DNA from: Prevotella sp.
GTDB taxonomy: Bacteria > Bacteroidota > Bacteroidia > Bacteroidales > Bacteroidaceae
Assembly (NCBI GenBank): GCA_017554145.1
Contig: JAFZIZ010000001.1
Span: 124,001-188,000, forward strand
Length of the DNA stretch: 64,000 nt
Direction of reading: 5' to 3'
Part shown: in pieces, positions 1-10,600 of the stretch
Position numbering within the stretch: position 1 is the first letter of the stretch
Layout of the letters: every line of letters begins with the position of its first letter
Notes under the pieces: model-generated
What the model saw: the letters and a program-made list of their open reading frames with translations, nothing else
Told to the model about the DNA's origin: nothing
Databases searched by the model: none
Position numbers and translations under genes: made by a program

Positions 1-3000
1 CCAATATTGGCACCAGGGTTGTCAATCCATTCTGTGCCATTGGTGTATGGATCTTTACCGTTACCACCACCGAACACTTCCTGTATTTCGTAAGCACCAC
101 GTACGAGGACATCCGTCTCGGGTACCTCAGCCGCATTACCGCCACCATAGACATCTCGGATACTGACATCACAGGTCTCGATTCTGACATATGTTTTCTT
201 GCCTGCTGCAGTATAGTCAGCCAAGTTACCACCGCCATAGACAGTAGCCACCTCATAGGTCGGAACTACATACCCTTCTTCAGTTTCATAAGTATCCGGG
301 TGGCTTTCCTTGAGAGCTTTATTACTCGTTATTGCATCTGAAGTTGTTCTCGTGATATTACCTGGGACTGTCTTATAGACCGTCACCCTCACGTCGCCCT
401 GTGGCGAACCCATCAGGTTGTTACAGCCAAACACACGGCCGCTCTTCACGATACCGACATGACCCGTGTCTGTATATTTAGTGACATGGAAAGCTGTCGC
501 AGATGAATTTGCAGCACTACTACCCAGATTCACACTGATGTCACCATAGACCACAGCAGCAAGGTCGCTTGTCGCACTATTGAAGCCCGTCTTCTGTCCT
601 AAGCCACCGCCATAGGCATCACCTTTGATAAGACCGCCCGTCAGGTTGACAGTAGTGGTGTAACGTGCATAATAATCGGTTTCTGCAACAGCTGTAGCAG
701 TTGTGCTTGTGATTTCAGTATAATTATCTCCATCCTTTGTATAATAGCCTGTTACTGGAGATACATCTGTTGTGAGTCCATAAACCTTCACATATTCTAA
801 CCGTTGATTGTTAACGGCATCCCAGTGTGAGGTATTCGTATTGGCAAGTGCGCCGCCACCATAGACGTCTTCGTTCACGGTACCGCCAGTCATATCAACC
901 TTCACACGACCTAAGGCAACACCTCTCTGACCACCACCATAGACAGAGCCATGGACCGTAGCACTGCCACCGATAGTCACTTCGGTATTGCTAGTTAATG
1001 CCAGCGTCTTCAGGAAGTCAAGATATTCGGTCTCACTAGTAAATCCAGGGTGAGTACCATCCATCATCCAATGTTCAGTTGCCTGTTCATAATCTGGCGT
1101 AACTCCCTTGCAGGCACCAAAGACTTCACCTGAACCATCTGAGCCGACGACAGCACTGCCTTGGATAGTGACTTTACATGTGCCTCCGCTTAACGGTTCT
1201 CTCGGTAATGACTCACGGACATTAAATCTGCCCACCGAAGCAGTCTCGCCTCCACCATAGACGCTACCTTTAATTTTGGCAATGCCCTGAACAGTGACTG
1301 TCGTATTGCCACGCAACAGTGCAGAGTAGCCATGTGTCACTAAGCCTGCGCCGGCACCGAAGACGTCGCCTTTGATATCAGGCTTGTTTCCTTCTCCGGA
1401 ATCAGTTGATCCTCCAATCGTCACCGTCGCATTATTTTCCACGCGACCTACCTGACCACCGCCATAGACGGAACCTTTAATTGTACCATCAGTGATGCTG
1501 ACATTCGTTTTATACACCATGGCTTTCTCACACCAATAGGTGTCTTCCAGTCCCTTGCCAGCTCCGAACACATGACCTGTGGTAGACACGTTATCGGTTC
1601 CTATGATACCGCCATTGATGGTAACATTGCAAACGCCAGTGTTATTGTAAGTATAGTTAGGATAAGTCGCATCAGGATTATTCGTCCACATATAATTGTA
1701 GTTCGTGGTATTCTTGACGATGGTACCCACATCGCCTAACTCACCACCACCATAGACATTACCATATGCAGTGCCATTATTGACGATGACATTGGTGCTG
1801 TCTTTCACTTTTCCTGCTTCTGCAAAATAATCAAGACCTTTTCCACCGCCAAAGATGTTGCCATACGAGCCTGACGTACCAATCGTACCATTCTGAACCA
1901 TTACGGTCGTATTATGCTGTACAAATCCACTCTCGCTACCGCCATAGACAGAGCCCTTGACGGCAGCCGAGCCGTTGATGGTCACATAGGTATTGGTGAC
2001 TAAGGCTAGAGTCTGAAGGAACTCTAAATACAGTTGTTCAGCAGTTTTTCCTGTAGTCTCGTCATCAGTAAAAGGAACCAGTTCATTACTGCTAATCATC
2101 TTTTTAGACGTGTTAGCATCATAATGAGGATTTACTCCCTTGCCAGCGCCAAAGACGTGTCCTGCGGTCCCTGTTGCTGCTCCTTCATTAGGTCCGATTA
2201 TTGCATTGCCTTGAACGGTGACTCTACATTTTCCACCACTCCGTTGCTGATAGGGCATTCCAACAGGCAAACCATCAGGAGCATCAGGTTTTGTTTCTCC
2301 AGTACAAGGAGTTGAATCAATACCTTTAACCCAATATCTACCCACCGTTGATTTCTCGCCGCCGCCATAAACATTCTTCAGCACTTTGGCACTACCCTGA
2401 ACGGTGACAGTACTGTTGCCACGCACCAATGCCGAGTAACCATGTGTCTCCAAGCCCTTACCAGCACCGAATACGTTACCTTTGATAATGGGTGCAAATG
2501 AGCCTTCTCCAGTTCCGACTCCTATCTTCACCTGCGTATTCCATTCCACACGGCCAATCTCACCGCCACCATAGACGTTACCTTCCACCGTACCGTTACT
2601 GATAGTGACGCTCGTTCCTTTATTGTTATTCGTATCTGAATCGGGATTTTCGCATGCGCCTGCGCCATCAACTCCCACCATAGCTTGCTCACAGGTGAAT
2701 AGGTCTTCCACACCCTTACCACCTCCAAAGACGTTGCCATGATCTGGATTATCAGAAGTACCATTACCAATGGTTCCTCCACTCATGGTCACTTCAGTAT
2801 TACCTTCTACGTTAGACTCTTCACCACCTCCATAGACATTGCCATTGACAGTGGTTGAACCTTCAATATTAAGTGTGATATCGCCTGTAACAGTACCGAG
2901 ATTATCTAATGAGTTCCATGTATAGCAATACCATTGGTCTCCTTTTTGATAGGTCGGATCTGCCTTTCTTTCATCTTCGCTCTTTCCATTTAAGTCATTG

Positions 3001-6000
3001 GTCCATTCGTACACTGTTGCTGCGTATGGTATATGACCTTCTGTGATGACACCTGCATCATTGATTGACGGGAACACCTTACCATCTTTGTACTGTACTT
3101 GGAACGTAGGAATAGCTGCAGAAAAACCAGCACCAAAGACGCTACCGTCCACTTGGGTATTGGTTAATGTCGAGGTGACATCGCCACTGACACTGGCAAG
3201 GTTGCCACCACCATAGAAATTACCCAACACTTTACAGTTTTCCAGTGTACTCTCAACAGTACCTGTGGATGTGATTCCGAACTGTATCCACTTGATAAAA
3301 CCGCGCTTGGTAACCTGATCTTCCAAACCGTTTGACTGGTTGAATACTTCAAATTCATATTCGGCATGGTAACCCTTGTTATCAGCGCCATCGTCCTTGA
3401 CACCTAAGGGGTTAAATCCATCCCAATTGTAAGAGGAACCAGTATCATTGCCTGGCTTATTAGGCCAATTGTCACCAATATACGAAGAGGCGAAATCACC
3501 ATCGCGTTGCAACTGCCTGTAGTAACTATTACCGCCATTGCCACCACCGTAGAACACACCGAAGGTTGTACCCTTAGCATCAGTTTTAACAGTTTTTCCT
3601 GCTGTCATCACTCCTACTTTTGGACCACCACAGTATTTGTCAACTTTGCTATTATTAATAGTGACATCAATGTTACCACTAACAGGATTAGAAGCATTGA
3701 TACCGCCACCATAGAACTCGCCTATCAATGAATGATTGATTTTAAATATGACGTCCTCGCCAGGACTTACTTTGTCATAGCCGGCCCCTGCCACAATGTC
3801 GAATTTACCACCATCGATATAACAACGAGGTGCTCCTCCGATTGTTGACGGATTATTCCCAGTTGTTATAGGAAGTTCAGGGCGATAAAGACCTGTAAGG
3901 TAAAGTTCCTTGACCTGACCACCAATCACATTCACAGGGAACAAATAAATATCAGGCTTATCTCCAGCATTAGGGTGAGCACCTGGTGCGAAACGATGTA
4001 CCCATGCGTTGCCTCCTAACAGGAAATAACTGGTACGGTCACGTTGAGCTTGAGTAGCGGTTCCACTCTGCTTCCTTTTGGTAAACATCTCGTGCTCACC
4101 ACCATTGATGATAACTGGAGATTTGCCAGTTCTGCTAACATTTGCATCATACTCAAACTGCGTAGTATGCATAAACGCCGTTTCCGTAATTTCGAAATGT
4201 CCCAATGGTATCATAATACCAATGGCGTATGCCTTTTTATTGGTGCGGATGGCAAGTCCTAACTCCGGCACAGGCAGGAAATCAAAACGGATGGGCTGGA
4301 CACCAGGACGGTCAATGTCATTACGGAATTGCAGCTCCAAGCAATTGTCTGGCTCATTGTCAAAATCAAGGTCTGCACTCATCAGAGTGAATGGCTTTGA
4401 ATTGTTCCCTGTTAAGTTAACAACATAACTATGATTCCTTACTTGAACATTACCTATCAATACGATGGCTTGATTATATACATCTTTACTATTATTACTA
4501 CCTTTGGCAGACAAATGACTGATAGCTTCTTGAATGGTTGTATAAACCGATTGGTTTTGGAATTCGTTAGATATAGTACCTGCTGGGGTAAATGCCGATC
4601 CATATTTTGCTACTTTAGCAGCAGTGCTATTTTGTGTTTCACTCTTTCCTGATGCCACATCCACTCGATCTATACTATAATCTTTGTTACACAAGTAAAC
4701 AGCATCAGCCCAATGGGCAGTGATAGAGATGGATGTCACTCCCTTTGGAACATAAAAATATCCACCTTGAGCAAATACTCGACCACTATAATTGTTACGG
4801 TCTGCAAAGTTGTAGTCTGTAGCATCACTACCTCCGGAAATATCCCATCCCGTCACTACGTGGGCGGTGTAGTTACCACCATATTTCGCTTCCCATGTGC
4901 CTCCATTGGGATTACCAAAGATTTCGTTATAATAAGGAAGTTGTATCTTTCCATAACAATAGTCATTGTATTCCGTGTCCATCGCCGTAATCTTGATGGG
5001 CTTACTGGTTGAACCCGAATGATAACTACCAGCATTAATAGTAACGTTGACTGTTCCGAGTATTTGTCCCTCCGTATCAGGTGCCATATCCTCACCCCAA
5101 TGATCAGAGGCATTAGCTCTATTAACCCATGTCTTAGTGGTAGGGTCAACACGTTTGTCTGGGTCCTGATTAATAACAGAAGGGTACTTACCCCATTTCT
5201 TTAGAATGGGATAAGGGGCAATGCTGAGGTCGAGCACCCATTTGGCAATGCCTACATCTTCTATGTCTGCGTCAGATGGTGCTGTACCGTTTGTTCCATT
5301 CACCCACCAAGTACATAGTTTCTTATTGCTATTAAGAATGCTACGATAGTATTCGAAGCGAGTAAGATACTTGGCATCTGCTGGCCATGAGCGGTGATAA
5401 TCGTCAATACTAAAATTATTATCGAAAGTAACATCATCCACATAGGTGTCTGTCGCTTTGTCATACCTGTTACGGCGATAATAATTATAATTGTTGACAC
5501 CCGTCTCACTGGCATTGTCTATCAGTTCTCCACCATATACAGGAGAGATGTTGGAACCAGTAATGTTGCCATAGAACATGCAGTTCATCACCATACCCGC
5601 CGTTTCGACAGTAGCCTGTGTCGTACCTACAGGATTGTAGCCCACGATACCAGCAGTATAGCTTCCGCCATTCACATTGGCAAAACTATAACAGTTGATG
5701 ACACGAGTATTTCCTGAGATACTACCCACAATACTACCTACATGACCACTGCCACTGATAGTACTGCTCGTCGTAGCAAGCACACCACAGTTATAGATAC
5801 GTGTAGCTCCTGTCGCTTCATTACAGATAGCACCAGTGTTTCCATTCTCATTACCACTGGTAATAGTTACATCGTCAAGAATCACGTTCTTAATTGTTGC
5901 CCCGTCGGCATAGGCTACCAAAGGATAACTGAGCGAACGAGTGATTAGTTCACCATCAACAGCGCCATCAATGGTGCCAGTGAAAGGATTATCTGAAGTT

Positions 6001-7592
6001 CCTATCGAGCCTGATGAAGTGAAGTTGCTGGCAAGAATATAGTTGCCGCTCATATTTGTTATCTGGCTTGAAGAAGATACTTCTGTGGGTGGGAGGACGG
6101 CTGCCTCATTGGAGTTTACATAACCTGCCTTTGTCGCAATGGCCCTGATAGCCGATATATTACCTTTTGCAAATGGGGCAGTATAAGTAGTCGATGAAGA
6201 AGTGGCAGGGCTTCCATCGGTTGTATAATGAATCGCAGCTCCTTCTGTAGCGCAGGTAATGGTCACATTACCACCACTAATGGTGATAACAGGCTTTGCG
6301 CATTGAGGAATCTCGTAAGTGGTCACGTCGGAAGATACTGCACCCAGATAGGCAATAGCCTTGATGATCGTGGCATCACCGAAAGAGAAGGCAGAAGAAT
6401 ACTCTGCGCTTGTATTGTCAGGAGTCTCTCCATTGGTGGTATAGTATATTGTAGCACCAGCGGTGGTTGTGCTCAGCGAAATGGTGCCGTCACCATTGTT
6501 GGTGACGGTAGGAGCCGCGATGACGGAGACAACTGTTTTGGAGGCCACCTCGGTCAGCACAATTCCGTAACGCACCACCACAGCTTTGACATTCATACCA
6601 CTTGTCACGTCAATGGGACCGGAATAGACGTTGCCAGTAGTGGCAGTAGGGGCATTTTGGGTGCCATCACCTGTGGTATAGCGTATAGTATAACCCGCAG
6701 GCAGACTGTTGGCATCGGTGATGGTAATGGTGTTGGAGGCACTTATGTCACTGATGGTTGGAGCAGCAAGGAGAGCGGTTTCAAATTTCCATTTTGAGTT
6801 AGAATCCAATTCATCTTTATTACTATCAAGACCATACAATCCCACAAGTCCATTCCAATAGTTACTAGCGCCTTGGCCTTGTCTGTTGTTTTTGTTTCCA
6901 TCAGCAATGTTCCAAAATATGTAAGGTGAGCCTTGACCCGGTGTTACATCTTTAAAAACTTTCGGTATAAAATAATATGCTCCATCCCTTTCCCCAATTA
7001 CGAATTTGGCATTTTCACCCGATGATGCCTGTAGGTGCATACACTTTCTTCGCCAATTGCCGCTACTAGAAGGACCATTATAGCCTGAATAGTAAGGATC
7101 ATAGACCACATATTTGTTTGTCTTGACATGTATGACGTAATAGAAAGTGCCATCATCATCCGTAACCTGTTGCAACACCCATACCGCCTCGTTGTCCTGA
7201 CCAATCTTATAGGTTGTAAGGAATGGGTCTTGTTCTCCAGTATTGTCATGGAAAACATCCGATTTGTTGGCTGCAGCAGCAGGCTCACATGTTGGCACAA
7301 GGTAGAAATTGTTAGCAGGCGTGCTACTATTATAGGTATAACCACCAGATTCTTTAGTATTACCACCGCTGGCAATATAATACACTCCCGAATAATCCGT
7401 TTGTCCCCACGTTTTTTCAGTTCCCAAAACAAGCATCAGGAACAAAAGGCTGAGGGTTCGCAGAAGTTCCCACGAAAGAAAAGAATTATTCCCACGTTGG
7501 GAATGAAATGTTCCCACGTTGGGAATGAAATGTTCCCACGTTGGGAATTTTTCATTAGTAGGCATGTATTGTGTCGTTGTCTTGTTGCTCAT
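1..7592 (-). CDS. Giant YGGG-repeat surface protein, C-terminus beyond the window
   Basis: Minus-strand frame open from an ATG at 7592 to the left edge (2530 codons, no stop). I checked the frame at about 7500, 4860, 3700, 2790, 950 and 80 and it is continuous, so no frameshift is needed. The N-terminus is odd: about 42 residues precede a hydrophobic core (residues 43-57, LLRTLSLLFLMLVLG), with a likely cleavage near TWGQ at 61-64. Residues about 66-260 look lectin-like (beta-trefoil-like, weak). Residues about 265-500 hold three chitobiase C-terminal-type repeats (for example ATIYYTTNG and AAIHYTTDG). Residues about 500-655 hold GLUG-like motifs (GSIVGSISG). From about residue 1290 to the edge, V-Y/F-G-G-G repeats every 30-60 residues suggest a beta-solenoid. 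It starts 18 bp after the stop of the other giant and is probably the next gene of the fimbrial operon. Function not known; a secreted or tip adhesin is inferred. Confidence 0.85.
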   Translation of the reverse strand, partial: MSNKTTTQYMPTNEKFPTWEHFIPNVGTFHSQRGNNSFLSWELLRTLSLLFLMLVLGTEKTWGQTDYSGVYYIASGGNTKESGGYTYNSSTPANNFYLVPTCEPAAAANKSDVFHDNTGEQDPFLTTYKIGQDNEAVWVLQQVTDDDGTFYYVIHVKTNKYVVYDPYYSGYNGPSSSGNWRRKCMHLQASSGENAKFVIGERDGAYYFIPKVFKDVTPGQGSPYIFWNIADGNKNNRQGQGASNYWNGLVGLYGLDSNKDELDSNSKWKFETALLAAPTISDISASNTITITDANSLPAGYTIRYTTGDGTQNAPTATTGNVYSGPIDVTSGMNVKAVVVRYGIVLTEVASKTVVSVIAAPTVTNNGDGTISLSTTTAGATIYYTTNGETPDNTSAEYSSAFSFGDATIIKAIAYLGAVSSDVTTYEIPQCAKPVITISGGNVTITCATEGAAIHYTTDGSPATSSSTTYTAPFAKGNISAIRAIATKAGYVNSNEAAVLPPTEVSSSSQITNMSGNYILASNFTSSGSIGTSDNPFTGTIDGAVDGELITRSLSYPLVAYADGATIKNVILDDVTITSGNENGNTGAICNEATGATRIYNCGVLATTSSTISGSGHVGSIVGSISGNTRVINCYSFANVNGGSYTAGIVGYNPVGTTQATVETAGMVMNCMFYGNITGSNISPVYGGELIDNASETGVNNYNYYRRNRYDKATDTYVDDVTFDNNFSIDDYHRSWPADAKYLTRFEYYRSILNSNKKLCTWWVNGTNGTAPSDADIEDVGIAKWVLDLSIAPYPILKKWGKYPSVINQDPDKRVDPTTKTWVNRANASDHWGEDMAPDTEGQILGTVNVTINAGSYHSGSTSKPIKITAMDTEYNDYCYGKIQLPYYNEIFGNPNGGTWEAKYGGNYTAHVVTGWDISGGSDATDYNFADRNNYSGRVFAQGGYFYVPKGVTSISITAHWADAVYLCNKDYSIDRVDVASGKSETQNSTAAKVAKYGSAFTPAGTISNEFQNQSVYTTIQEAISHLSAKGSNNSKDVYNQAIVLIGNVQVRNHSYVVNLTGNNSKPFTLMSADLDFDNEPDNCLELQFRNDIDRPGVQPIRFDFLPVPELGLAIRTNKKAYAIGIMIPLGHFEITETAFMHTTQFEYDANVSRTGKSPVIINGGEHEMFTKRKQSGTATQAQRDRTSYFLLGGNAWVHRFAPGAHPNAGDKPDIYLFPVNVIGGQVKELYLTGLYRPELPITTGNNPSTIGGAPRCYIDGGKFDIVAGAGYDKVSPGEDVIFKINHSLIGEFYGGGINASNPVSGNIDVTINNSKVDKYCGGPKVGVMTAGKTVKTDAKGTTFGVFYGGGNGGNSYYRQLQRDGDFASSYIGDNWPNKPGNDTGSSYNWDGFNPLGVKDDGADNKGYHAEYEFEVFNQSNGLEDQVTKRGFIKWIQFGITSTGTVESTLENCKVLGNFYGGGNLASVSGDVTSTLTNTQVDGSVFGAGFSAAIPTFQVQYKDGKVFPSINDAGVITEGHIPYAATVYEWTNDLNGKSEDERKADPTYQKGDQWYCYTWNSLDNLGTVTGDITLNIEGSTTVNGNVYGGGEESNVEGNTEVTMSGGTIGNGTSDNPDHGNVFGGGKGVEDLFTCEQAMVGVDGAGACENPDSDTNNNKGTSVTISNGTVEGNVYGGGEIGRVEWNTQVKIGVGTGEGSFAPIIKGNVFGAGKGLETHGYSALVRGNSTVTVQGSAKVLKNVYGGGEKSTVGRYWVKGIDSTPCTGETKPDAPDGLPVGMPYQQRSGGKCRVTVQGNAIIGPNEGAATGTAGHVFGAGKGVNPHYDANTSKKMISSNELVPFTDDETTGKTAEQLYLEFLQTLALVTNTYVTINGSAAVKGSVYGGSESGFVQHNTTVMVQNGTIGTSGSYGNIFGGGKGLDYFAEAGKVKDSTNVIVNNGTAYGNVYGGGELGDVGTIVKNTTNYNYMWTNNPDATYPNYTYNNTGVCNVTINGGIIGTDNVSTTGHVFGAGKGLEDTYWCEKAMVYKTNVSITDGTIKGSVYGGGQVGRVENNATVTIGGSTDSGEGNKPDIKGDVFGAGAGLVTHGYSALLRGNTTVTVQGIAKIKGSVYGGGETASVGRFNVRESLPREPLSGGTCKVTIQGSAVVGSDGSGEVFGACKGVTPDYEQATEHWMMDGTHPGFTSETEYLDFLKTLALTSNTEVTIGGSATVHGSVYGGGQRGVALGRVKVDMTGGTVNEDVYGGGALANTNTSHWDAVNNQRLEYVKVYGLTTDVSPVTGYYTKDGDNYTEITSTTATAVAETDYYARYTTTVNLTGGLIKGDAYGGGLGQKTGFNSATSDLAAVVYGDISVNLGSSAANSSATAFHVTKYTDTGHVGIVKSGRVFGCNNLMGSPQGDVRVTVYKTVPGNITRTTSDAITSNKALKESHPDTYETEEGYVVPTYEVATVYGGGNLADYTAAGKKTYVRIETCDVSIRDVYGGGNAAEVPETDVLVRGAYEIQEVFGGGNGKDPYTNGTEWIDNPGANI
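7467..7547. repeat. 22-bp tandem repeat with inverted-repeat core, inside coding sequence
   Basis: Three 15-nt cores TTCCCACGTTGGGAA start at 7489, 7511 and 7533, and a degenerate copy starts at 7467, giving an exact 22-bp period. Each core has 6-nt inverted arms (TTCCCA/TGGGAA) around a 3-nt centre. Because 22 is not a multiple of three, the giant gene translates the copies in three different frames (FPTWEHF, IPNVGTFH, SQRGNNS; residues 16-37). The array lies in the first 42 codons, before the hydrophobic core. Confidence 0.95.
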
Positions 7593-7610
7593 ATCTTGTA
7601 TCTTACTTGA

Positions 7611-10600
7611 TTACTTAACTGCGAGTTTCTTCTGATAGCGTCCACCTGCGGCACGAACGATATAAACACCGCCAACAGGAACGAAGGTTGTAACGGTTTC
7701 ACCTGGCTGGATAGTGTAGCTGGCAATGGCGACACCACTCACGTTGAAGATGCGGACATCTGTAGCGTTGCGGAGTGATGACGTGACGCTGACATCATGC
7801 TTATGGACAGAGATCAGCATCGACTCCTCACCAATCTCACCTTCTGACGGGTCTTTGTCACCAAAGGCAAATGATGAGCCGTCGGTATCGAAGATAATGT
7901 GCTGGGCAGCCTTACGAGAGCCTGATGAAGTATCTTTCACAAAGAACGGACGGAATGGAACGGTAGTCGTTGCCGTTGTCGTTACATCGAAACTGTCACC
8001 ATCCGTATTGAGCAGATAGTTGCCTGTCACTGCCTTGCTGATGTAGTTAGGCTTGAAGGCGTAGCCACCATCTGACGTGCCTGTATCATCGTCGCTTCTC
8101 TTAATCTGCAGAACGGGGAAGCCGTCTTCGTTGCTCGGATAAGAGGCGAAGGTGATGATTTGCTTTTCAAGTTGTGCAGGTGCAGGCTCGGCCGTATGCT
8201 TAGGCGTCCACTCACCACTGAGGTCGAACTCATAGAAGGTCTTGCTCGGGAAACCTACGATATACGGGGTGCCACCTGCCAGTAACGGATAGGCAGCGAG
8301 ACCACGTGGATCTTTATAATACGTCTGGTAGGTATCCTGATTGGCATCCTTCTGTTCGTTTGCACTATAGTAGTAGTCCCAAAGGAAGGTGTTATTTACT
8401 TCCTTGTAACCGTCTTTATTACTACCTGTCGGATAGTTGAAGGCGGCAATGAAGGTATCGCCAGAATCAGACTTCTTACCTATGTATTCACGGAGCCAGT
8501 ATTCATGACCCGTCTTGGTGCCATTCTTCTCGTCCACTGAACGGCTGCCACTGTAGAAGTGGGTAATCTCACCCTTCTGTTGCGTCGTGACAAGTTCAGC
8601 AGTGAACGGCAGACTGACTGTCTCCCATCCCTTGCTGGTATCGACGTAGCGATCAGGCGTACGCTGATACCACATGCGATAACCGTCATCGAAATTGTAA
8701 GCAATCGGACAGAAGAAGTCTCGCTTATCTACCAGCAGATGGTCAGTAGTTGCCTTGAGATTACCTTGTACCAGATGTCCATGGACGGACGATGCGGCTG
8801 ACGAAGCACTGGATACGCAGCGATAGTCGCCTCCCAAGTAATAATCGGTATAATCCGGATCAACGAAATAACCGGACAACACATTATAAGTCTTTTCATT
8901 GGCTTCTGCTGATGGAGCATAAACCAAGAGGTTAGGTGTCTCACCTTCGTTGGCGATATTCAACAGACCGTCTTCGTTGTCGAGCAATGGTGGATAGAAA
9001 CCGTCGGACACAGAACCAAGTGCCCACGTGTTGTCGTTATGTCCGGCAAAGTCGATAGCCGTCATATCAGGATAAGCATCTTTCAGATCCTTATCCGTAA
9101 TGGTCTTCGGGGCTGACTTAGCTGCCAGATATGCCCAGAGATTGAAGTGAGCCACATCCATATCAGAACTTTGATAGTAGGCTGGTGCACGATAGACACG
9201 GTTACTGAGTGCTGAATTAGTCAGTCGTCCACCACTCTTCATGATGCGTGTCGGCTGTTCGTCATGGGCACGCGTCTCGTCATAGCCGTATGTCAGGTTC
9301 TGTCCGAAGAAGAGATAGTCGTCTGGCCAGATAGGAGCATAGGTCGTACCTGTAGTGGTAGCCCTGAATCGGACGTCAAGTGATTCAGGTATCGAACCAC
9401 CGGCATAAATAAAGTCACCGTCGGCAAAACGTCCCTCCACATAACCCACATCGCCATACTGAGCATCAGGGCTTGAGGGATACTTACCCTTGCTCAACGA
9501 GTCGGGCAGGGTGCCGTCACTTTGGGCACGGAGGTAGTAGTACTCAGTGGGAGAACCAGTAGGTACCTTATTGTCGTAGTAGCGCTTGTTCAGATAGAAA
9601 TCGTTCAGGTTGTAAGCCACCGTACCGTTGTAGAACTCCGTGGAATCCTTCTGTATAGCAGGACCATTAGTTGCATAATACGGGGTTAATGTGACTATAT
9701 GACCTTCATTATCCTCCACTAACGGTGCTTCCGGATAATAGCTGTTGACGACATGGATCTTGTTATTAGCAGTCGTGTTGAATACAGGTATCACAGTACC
9801 GTCGAAGCCACTGGTGGCAGTACTCTTGATCCAACAGTTCTCTACATAGCCTCCATCCGCGTCATTCGCCAAAGTTCCGTCAGCGACACCAGCAGAAGTG
9901 AACGGACCTGTGACTCCGAGGTTATAGACATTACCGCAGAGGTGACCGAAGAGCGAGTGGTTAAGTCCGCTGATGGTATAGCCGTCGCCATGGAAATTAC
10001 CCTCGAAGCATTCATTCGTACCATTGGCAATAGGTGTCCAATTGCCTGTCTGCGTGATATCCGTCTGAAGGATGAACTCCAGATTTTCACCACCCCTCAC
10101 GTAGGAATCCAAAAGCGCATGACCTGCTGGCTTTGATGCATTGTTATAACTTAAGTCGATGAAACTCTTCAACTGGTTCAGTCCCTCTTCAGGATCCTTG
10201 ATATAGATCTTGCAAGGACGATCCAGTTTTGCAGGATCATAGTCCACATACATGTGATGCGCCGAATCAGCCATCACGTCAGCAATATCGTGATAGTTGG
10301 CAACGCTCAAAGGCACGCTGTTGGAGTAGGTCTTACCAAGATAGGTCTTCGAGTAGAATGCCACCCATACCTTCTGGTTCTGATACCAGTAGAGCGGTGT
10401 CTCGTTGTTCTGGAAAGGAATACCGTTACGATTGTTGTCGGCATCATCGGAGCTGGTGTACATCTCCCATCCATTGATCAGTACCTCATAGAGTCCCGGG
10501 TTGACGGAAGGAGCCTTCAGTGCAACGTTGTTGCCTGGCAGTACGGCAGGCGGTATGCTCAGCGGACCAATCTCCGGAACGCCGCTTTCCAACTGCAAGT

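Noticed and set aside
1-7592. Possible gene decay, as only short frames with a start and stop appear here
   Set aside because: One minus-strand frame is continuous from the ATG at 7592 to the edge; it only lacks a stop inside the window.
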